Assembly (NCBI RefSeq): GCF_018143015.1
Contig: NC_054758.1
Coordinates: forward strand, 20,448,501-20,512,500
Length of the DNA: 64,000 nt
Source: Lytechinus variegatus
Taxonomy: Eukaryota; Echinodermata; Echinoidea; Temnopleuroida; Toxopneustidae
Direction: 5' to 3'
The first letter of the stretch is position 1. Each line of letters begins with the position of its first letter. Below, in pieces: positions 56,110 through 64,000 of the stretch. Below the pieces are notes generated by a model, which worked only from the letters and a program-made list of their open reading frames with translations, was not told the origin of the DNA and made no database searches. A program made the position numbers and the translations under genes.

Positions 56110-57018
56110 TGTGCCCCGTAATATAAGAGCTAAGTGATTGATTATGAGGCGGTTTTTTACAATCAATCATACACGATAATCAATGCAATCAAGCGCAGAG
56201 ATCAACGGTTTTCCACAACCAATCTCCGAGCGTCGTGTTATCGGTCCCTGATGTACATGAAAGTTGCTCCATTAAGACAGGGTTTCCGCATCTTCTAGCC
56301 GTGGCGAATGCTTCAGCCACACTAAAGAAACCGACTCCAATCCGATCGATGGTTTGTCATTGAACCTAACGTAATTGATTCGGTCCGTCAAGGTCCCTTT
56401 GCAGACGAGTTGAAATCAAACACCATTCTCAATATCACACGGAATTTGACTTTCAACCAATCAAAAGCGAGCATTCCGGACCTGCGCTTGATTTTATTAC
56501 GTTACTTGTTTTTACTTGCGTTTAAACGCAACTCTTTCTCCAAAGTGGCCCTAGAATCGGTTTCATAGGTTTGAATTATGCCATAAAGAATATCTAGAGG
56601 CCTGTCACAACTCGGTCAGATGTAATACTGTATATTATTAAATGGCATTGCTACTCCAAGATCGCAATGGATATGATTTTGCATTTGGAAAAGAAAGGCA
56701 ACCCAATGCCCTCGAGGAGAATCTATGAACGACTGTCTCCTGCAGGGCGCCAGAAAAGAAGATGATCTTGCAACGGTGGATGAAATCAACGAATTTCGGG
56801 CTTATTTTTGGCAAAAAAAAGACAAATCGGTTGGAGGCAAAATTCACATCGTTTGCACACTGGCAACTTACCGTAGCGATAAATGTCACAAATTACTCCA
56901 AGGGCTACACACTCATGCTCCTATAATTTCATATGCTATTTTTCAAATGGTATTATTTAAGATGGGACGTGTTACAAATATTATGGAATATGCTATTGAC
57001 ATATCAAACTATGATATG
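56110..57018. other. Intergenic DNA, moderately G+C-rich in part
   Basis: 56200-56540 is richer in G+C than its surroundings. On the minus strand it has an open frame of about 50 codons near 56190-56345, but no family is recognised and no splice sites are compelling. Confidence 0.35.
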
Positions 57019-57240
57019 AATAATATAATGATAATATAGGTTATTTATATTAGGTGCTCAAGGCGCTCCTATATTACCCGGATAAGCTAGGGCATAGCGC
57101 ACACAGCTTTTTAAGGAATTACTTCCTACCGGTACACATTTACCTCACCTGGGTTGAGTGCAGCACATTGTGGATCAGTTTCTTGCTGAAGGAAATTACG
57201 CCATGGCTGGGATTCGAACCCACGACCCTCTCAACGCTCC
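57019..57240 (-). mobile_element. tRNA-derived SINE, copy 4, internally deleted
   Basis: Same family and orientation as 22212-22480, but the segment between the B box and the head end (about 40 bp containing the A box) is missing, as is a short stretch near the tail. It could not be transcribed by Pol III from its own A box. Confidence 0.87.
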
Positions 57241-60200
57241 ACTGTGGGTGTCGGGGCGGTCATTCTGCAACTGTAGTTTCTCAAAAATAGCCCAATTTGC
57301 TAAATTGCTTTTAGAGCGTCTTTGTGTTATAAGTCATGTTTCTCTAGATCCAACTGCCAATTCCTAGTAGAGTCATGCTAGATGCATCATTATGTCGTGT
57401 ACGTAGTAAATATAGCTACCATGGTTGTACAGTCGTTCGCTTTCAAAATAGAGACATATGAACACGCTTATTACGCCCTGCGAGACCCAACTTACGCCGG
57501 CCAGACTTCGAGAAGTACAATTCAACGTTAGCATGGTTAGCATGGTTAGATATATTATGATGGATGTGTTCTTAAAAGAGAGATAAGATAAGAGTGGATC
57601 GTTTTAAGAGAAGAAACCCAGACGTATTCATATCTCATCCAAGATATTAGAGGGTTGTCTGTCTCGTGAAGTACGTGAATGAAAAGACCTTACTGCAGCA
57701 CTCAAATATACGGCAGCTGAGGACAACCTTAAAGGAAGCAATGAGACAGACAAACAAATGAAGTCGGAACTTACTAAGGCCTTGCACAATGACGTCACTT
57801 GTGGTAAATGATTTAATTCAAACTTTTGACCATATAGCTTACCGCTCTATTGATTATCATCATCTGAAATTATTCAGATTCGAGATGATCGGTATCTCAC
57901 TTAATACTATATTTTTTTCCTTTCTTTTTTTCTATCTCTCTCTCCCTCTCTCTCTCTCTTTATAATTCACGGATTCATTTTTTAATTAGTCAGCCCAACT
58001 GTTCGCTTTAAAACACCCGTATAAAGCGCCAAAAATGTTTATATTTTCATTGTTATAATGCGTATTTAAAACATTAACACCATGAATACAAGACAAAATC
58101 ATGAACATAATGTTTACCATTGCATAACTGACAACGGATAAACAAACTCCAAAACTATAATATTATATATACACATGTATATATTGATATGTGTAGATAA
58201 ATACAGTGGTACTAAAATTTTAGTGAACCCCACCACAAAATGCACTCCTTCATGCCGAGTGTTGAATGAAGACAACAACACTACAAAGTTCAGCGAGCCC
58301 AGAAAAACAACATTATTGACTATGATATTTTATCACCTGACTTCAAAATTGAACATCTAAAACATGGCAGAATTTGAAAAATTTGAAAATAATTATGTTC
58401 ATTTTCGGGTGGAGTTTACTTAACTCTTTAGCAATATATATATATATATACATATATACATACATAAATATAGGTATTTATATATGTGTGTGTGTGTGTA
58501 ATAAATTCCTGACGAAGATGTAGGACGTCGAGATTTTGAAATCAATAAATGCTTTATGGACAGAACGCGTTAATCGTCACCACTATTTGGCCTATATTTT
58601 ATAGGATTGCACATACGTTTACCATATTACTACGAGCATGTAGTTGATACATGCAAGACATGTGATGACGAAAAACGAGTATGTAGCTTACAACGAATTT
58701 GAACTCGGAATGTCGCTCCCAGAAATATCAATCAATTCAAATGTATACAACAAATGCTGGCTTTATGAAACACGCGTTCGGCTCATTTGATGGACTTCTA
58801 AGAATGGCTATGTTCTAAAAATAACGTGGAACATGCTTATGCAGTTTGTGGAAGATCTTGCCTCGAAATAAGGTAATTTATCAATGTCATGCGTAGGCTT
58901 ACGACAGTTTAAAGACCCTTACTGCCTAACCCTGGTCGAGAAAGAAATGATACATCATGGGATCCTACGGTATAGGCTAACACTCTAAAAACACTTTACC
59001 AAATATTGGGGGAAATGGGAACATGTATGCTTGCATGGTAAAATAATACCAAAATACTTTGCAAATTGTACGCAATGTTGCGTTGAAGTTTACCCTTTAA
59101 ACTTGCATTTTGCCCCATATGAGGGGAAAATTACGCAGAAAACATACTTGTTCTCTTTCTACCCAATATTGGTTAATTATTAGTCAATATTTTTTTCCTT
59201 TGGTGTATGCCAATTGAAAATATGTTCATATACCAAATCTATATATGGCTATGCCAATATATATATATGGCTATGAACAATCAAACGTAATGTTCATTTT
59301 CTTGTGACATTAGTAATGAAAATACTATAGCGAGGAATAATTATGATTCTGATAAGGATAAAATATGATTTTGATATTGTAACTATAACGAAAACAAATT
59401 AAAAGGCAAACAAAATTAATAATACTAAAAGATAACGGCAACATTAGTAGATTGATGATAACAATTATAAAAATGGAATTGATGACAGGAATGACAATAT
59501 TATTAATAACAATAATGATTATTATATTTCGGGAATGAAACCCAAGTGAACCCTCACATCTTGCTCCAAAGAACCGAAGAAAAATTACTTACGATGCCAA
59601 TACTAATTTTACGTTAAGCAGAGAGGGTGATTGTGATCATTTCCACAATTGGTAGCTGTTTATTTTACAGCATTGATCGCCAACTCTCTAGAGCGGAACA
59701 GAGTGAAATCTTCAGTCTGCAGGCAATGAGAAAACCATTACAAGTACGACCGTGATACTAATTACCAGCAACTCAATTTGCCCAAACATTATTTTACTTC
59801 TGTCAGGGGTCCGTAAGTGAAGCGGCGATGTCGCCGTGTTATTCTTGTGTAACTGGCTTCTTTTTTGTCAGACTGATGCCCCGATTATGATTGTGATAAG
59901 TGGAGGTCACGCTAGCTTAGGTTAATTGGAGAAACGTGGATCATTCTCGGGTTGACATACATGAGAAAAATATGATGCTCAATTTATTTGGCAACGTTTT
60001 GTTTCATTGTTTTGAAGAGTTGAAAAATCGAAGTTTGCCACGGCGGTCGGTTAAAGGCCATACACTTAAAAGTGGAAAGAAAGTGGGCTATATACTACGG
60101 GCAAAAGAAAATTAATAAAAATGTATATTTTTTACTAAGTCAAATGCTTACGAGGGGCCTCTGAAGATTGACTATCTGTCAATCGTAGCTTCGTAAACTC

Positions 60201-62150
60201 TGGCGGGGAAAAAAATCTCTATATAGATTTAGCTATCATCATTCATAAGCCAAATCCCCAATCTCCAGAACGCATCAAATCTCCCTCAAACTTTGCCAAA
60301 AGAGCTGCGGGTCATGCGATCGTACTTCGCCCACTGGGCATCCCTTCTGGGGCACCGACCAGACATCGAGACACCGTTACGATGCAGCGCATCAATGGGT
60401 TCCCATAGGCCAATATCATTGTCACACCGATAAACCCGATTCCTAATCGATCAAAGCTATGACACTCTTTCGAATGGCAGACGCCTCCGTCAACGGTCGG
60501 CGATTTGGTTGGTGGGATTTGGGCATATCTCAAGTCATCTACTATGCATGCGTTGCGTCGAAAGGGACAAAATATGAATCATCCAAAGTGGTTTGTAGTC
60601 GATGCTGTCACAAAATGCCGCCCTTTCATAACCGGCATGAAATCAATGCAATGGATCCAAACATTTGCCAGTAACTTTGAAACCGTGAACGAAAGTTTAG
60701 ATATTCGAGGCCTACGAAAATGTTAAAGATTATGAAGATGAAATGAAATATGAAATTAAAACAATTAAACTATTGCTTTTCATAACATAGAGGATGTACA
60801 TCATCATTTGATCACACCCGATGTGTTCGTGACCGAGCCTGAGAAAAAAAATGTCAAATTGTCCCTCAAACTTTTATCGAAAGATTTAAGGAATGTAGAC
60901 GCGTTTTCTTTATGCTAGTGGGCTTAATTAAAGATAAATTCCAGTTTTGGTAACGATCTCAAAATGACTTTTTACAGAATCTAATATAATGACCACCCAA
61001 GTGTCTGTTTGTATGAATAAAAAATATGTGCCAAAGGATTCTGGGAGAAATTGTGTAATTGCTGAGAAATAAGCAAAATAAGCGCGGATTCGGTCACTTC
61101 CGTCGGGTCTTTATTTCAGCAATAATAATACACTGTCCCGCGTGTGCCTATCTGTGTTGGTGATCTTCAGTGTGAACGTTTTTCAGCGTAGATTTCAAGA
61201 TTTCACAAAGTTCAGTTGATGTAACTGTACCAGATCAAGATCCTCGATGATATTCTGACAATTAAGCCTGGTTTTACAGACTTTCTCATGAAATCAGCGT
61301 TTACTGCAACTACTGGATTTCTCTTTAAGCTTTTATAGCAAAATACACGTGGATTTTCAACGGCTTACTTTATGAAAAGAAAGACAATCTTGATTATTAC
61401 ATCTAACCAACTTGAAAAAAAATAGGCTACTTTGTTCTTGAGGGGCAAGTTAATATTCCCTTAAAGGTGACATGGCAACATACATCGGTGTACTTAGTGG
61501 GACTAAACAGGATGAAGACGTAAATACTTATAACAGGATTTTACTAATGGACCTAACACCTCTCTTCTACCATGCCTACGCCGACACTTTCCGGGGGATT
61601 CAATTAATGATTTATTTTTCAAGAAAGAAAAGAAAGAGCAAACATTCTAGTGACGGTAAAATATCAATTTGCCAAAAGAAGAGAGAAACAATTAATTTAT
61701 CATGCATGTCATGCGTGCAGCTATAAGCAGAAAGAAAGAAAGAAATGTGCTACTGATAAAGCAATGTTCAAATCAATGTTTTGTAAGTGTCCCAAGTCCG
61801 ATGAAATATGGCATTTTGAATTCTGGCGTGTTCCTTCGCGCACATATTCTAATCTATATTACCTGAAACATATTGGTTTTCGGGTATTTCGATGTAAGCT
61901 CGATTTCCTCTCTCGTGTGCCTGGGAGTTGGCCTATGAGGTGAGGGCAGTCATTATTGTGGAATCTTGACACCCATTTTGACTATTTATTCACGCCTATT
62001 CGATGAAGCCAGTCTCCGAGGGTAATAAATTGATTGTTGTTTGACAAGTATCTGGGCAATCCAACACTCTGAGGGTTGATGGGTGTACTGCAAATAAATC
62101 CGTTATTGTTTTTGCTTGATCACACCACCGCGTGTAATGACCCCTATTTT
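57241..62150. other. Long gene-free stretch
   Basis: No supportable gene on either strand. Contents: a CT run at about 57932-57960, (TA)n at 58434-58450, (GT)n at about 58484-58498, and a MITE-like fragment starting AACACTCTAAAAACACTTTA near 58979. A region near 60300-60540 has a higher G+C content, with short open frames on both strands but no family match. Confidence 0.4.
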
Positions 62151-62171
62151 TCACGTCGATCCCAATAACAT

Positions 62172-62192
62172 GCACACACACACACACACACC
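62172..62192. repeat. CA microsatellite
   Basis: A short (CA)n run of about ten units. Confidence 0.9.
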
Positions 62193-62582
62193 CACCACAC
62201 CGCACGTAATAGAAAACACTCTTTGAAAGTTTGAGTAAAGGGGTTGTTAGAGAGTTTTATGATTGTCCCCTGTCTGGAACAATGAAAGATTCCCTAAAAG
62301 GTTTTAAATTCCATTAAACATCCACTTTGTAATCTGTTAATGTTCTTTATCTAAAATAAAAAAAATAAAGAAAGAAAAAATAAAGAAAAAACATTTCAGG
62401 TTCTTGAGCACGTAAAGAGCCTTTAGGGAACACCTTTTCTGCAGGTTTTCGAGGGTTTCACAAGGGTCTCTATTCGCGCCTTTTCTTTTCTAAAAGTGAA
62501 TTACGCACCCCATCCCTTTGAATGAATGGTGACAGAGAATGCACAAGAGAGACGAAAGTTGGGTTGGGTCACACAAGCAACC

Positions 62583-62715
62583 TGGGGAGCATTTCATGAA
62601 AGGACTTGTCAGACCTTTTATCCGACAAGTCCCATTTTATCCGACAGTTGCCATAGTAACAGTGCTTCTTAGCCAATGAATATCAAGAAAATTTGTGAGA
62701 TCTGACAACATGCAG
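62583..62715. mobile_element. Family-3 MITE fragment, reverse orientation
   Basis: CATTTCATGAAAGGACTTGT, ATCCGACAGTTGCCATAGTA and AGCCAATGAATATCAAG are the inverse of words in 11995-12160 and 31646-32065. The end in GATCTGACAAC lacks its outermost part. Confidence 0.65.
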
Positions 62716-62852
62716 ACAAAAATGTTGATGAAATACTCCCCTGTTATTGTTTTTTTAGCAGGATTGTGGGTCTTACCATGCAATCGAGGTCCATAATTAT
62801 GGTTGCGGATGTCAATCATCGACTTGAAAGATAGTGAGACGTAGAAAGGGGT

Positions 62853-62940
62853 GGAGTGTGTGTGTGTGAGAGAGGTTGTGAAGTGGGTGAGAGAGTGTGC
62901 GTGTGTGTGTGGGTGTGTTTAAGAGAGGGAGGGGAGATGA
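62853..62940. repeat. GT/GA-rich microsatellite
   Basis: Mixed GTGTGT and GAGAGA runs. Cys/Val-rich and His/Thr-rich frames across it are artefacts. Confidence 0.88.
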
Positions 62941-63239
62941 GAGGTGGAAACAGAAGCAAAATTGTTTCACAAGAACAGAGGGGTGACGGGGAAGGAGGGC
63001 TTACCTTCTCATCCGAGCTATCATGGACAATGGAAAGGAAAATCATTATGGATCATGGATCACATTCATTGACTGGAGAGCAAAGGAATCTTTTTGCAGA
63101 ATACCGTGAGTGGGAGAGAGCAAATGCGTTCATTTCAGATTGTTTACGGAGAATTCGGTTGTTGTATTTTATAATAAAAAAACGTTATCCTCTTTTCTTT
63201 TGAAGAACGCAATATAAGAATGAAATAACTTTCCTTTTC

Positions 63240-63575
63240 AGATTATAATAATACTACTAATACTAATAATGATAATAATACTAAAAATAATATGTCCATT
63301 TATAAAGCGCTGTTACTATGTGCATAATACTCAACTGTGCTTTGATACGTGGTATCATATAATTACCTCGAACGTATAGCAAAGCCACCATATCGGCGCT
63401 AAAGCGTCAAGGAATAAATCATACCGGGTACCCATTCACCTAACCTGGGTCGAATGCAGCACAATGTGGATATATCTCTTGCTGAAGAAAAACACGCCAG
63501 GCCATGGCTAGGATTCGAACCCACTACCCTCTCTTTGAAAGGCGAGAGTCAGAACCACAAGACCACGACGCGCCC
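63240..63575 (-). mobile_element. tRNA-derived SINE, copy 5, diverged
   Basis: On the minus strand the head has a GTGGTTCTGAC-type A-box region and a B box GGGTTCGAATCC, then AGCAAGAGATATATCCACAT and CCAGGTTAGGTGAATGGGTA in the body and an ATT/AGT-rich tail. The body follows the same plan as the other four copies but is much more diverged, so it is an older copy or a sister subfamily. Confidence 0.82.
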
Positions 63576-64000
63576 ATTATGTAGCATGTACACTGTGGTT
63601 GATTGGTTTCTGTTGTAAATAATATAAATTATTTTGCTCTTATTTAAGTTCTGAGAGTGAAATAGCCTCGATTGGCTTCTTTTAAAAATACATTAATTAT
63701 CTTGTTCTCATGAAAAGCAATTTATTTGAGGACTGAGTGTGAAATAGCCTTCATACTTCAAAACATGGTTTTTTGGTTGTTATTGTAAAAGAATAATAAT
63801 TCTATTCCTTTGGAATACAGTATTTGGGAGTGAGAGTGAAATAGGCTTAAGCATGTATTTTCATTAACTTAATGAGGTGAAGAAACCTTCAAGTTTTTAT
63901 GATTGAATAGTTTTTTTTACCGCGTGGATTTCAAAACAATTTTTTTTAAAGATGACATTGACGTTTTTATCTTTGTAAGGAATCTCATGAACATCTGCAT
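63576..64000. repeat. Loose tandem units with GTGAAATAG
   Basis: GAGTG(A)GAAATAGCC(T) recurs near 63655, 63737 and 63832, with similar AT-rich sequence between, suggesting about three diverged units of some 90 bp. No gene is seen. Confidence 0.5.

Noticed and set aside
22261-57290. A similar 70-110 aa protein starting MLKALLYYP in four places (22261, 29073, 45973, 57054)
   Set aside because: It is the antisense translation of the tRNA-derived SINE; shared sequence reflects repeat identity, not a gene family.
60312-60533. 73-aa minus frame in a G+C-richer patch
   Set aside because: No recognisable motif. Loose resemblance of GATCGATT-type words to 56300 and 44560 hints at a degraded repeat instead.
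22400-63575. Candidate tRNA genes with good B boxes
   Set aside because: Each is the head of a SINE with a body and tail; the stems pair poorly and the copies share the same defects.

Overview
The window looks like echinoderm nuclear DNA, most likely from a sea urchin. It is AT-rich, its genes are split by spliceosomal introns, and most of it is repeats of types typical of urchin genomes: short tRNA-derived SINEs, many short terminal-inverted-repeat (TIR) elements, foldback elements, and long simple repeats. There are no bacterial operons, CRISPR arrays, rRNA genes or convincing free-standing tRNA genes. The taxon is inferred from repeat style and protein similarity recalled from memory; no database was searched.

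Three host genes can be built exon by exon with consistent splice phases. (1) BORCS5, plus strand, 3712-9384, four exons, 247 aa: a subunit of the BORC complex that couples lysosomes to Arl8 and kinesin. (2) A TMEM80/TMEM216-family four-pass membrane protein of the ciliary transition zone, plus strand, 14599-22598, six exons including one of 17 nt, 161 aa. (3) The 3' part of a Ras-like small GTPase of the RERG/RASL kind, minus strand, 35208-32094, two exons seen; the exon with the P-loop was not found and may lie outside the window. The GTPase gene converges on the TMEM gene. The three show no functional link.

Layout: 1-3711 is upstream DNA with a 650-bp direct duplication. 3712-9384 is BORCS5, with a 1.2-kb TIR element in intron 1, a GAT-type microsatellite in intron 2 and a SINE in intron 3. 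9385-10440 holds decayed copies of the end of the last BORCS5 exon. 10830-12389 is a run of five short TIR elements, one carrying a 192-bp-arm perfect palindrome. 14599-22598 is the TMEM gene, whose introns hold a TIR element, a homopyrimidine minisatellite and AGGTCA-rich repeats. 22600-32000 is repeat-rich intergenic DNA. 32094-35208 is the GTPase gene, with three elements in its one visible intron. 35209-64000 has no gene I can support; it holds hairpin elements, SINEs, microsatellites and plain AT-rich DNA.

The most notable points are the perfect palindrome near 11.4 kb, the decayed exon-derived array behind BORCS5, the 17-nt microexon, the GTPase whose catalytic glutamine position reads Asp, and the repeats that spread perfect AGGTCA direct repeats. 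I did not find an intact autonomous transposon, a retroviral element or a clearly new multi-gene system.
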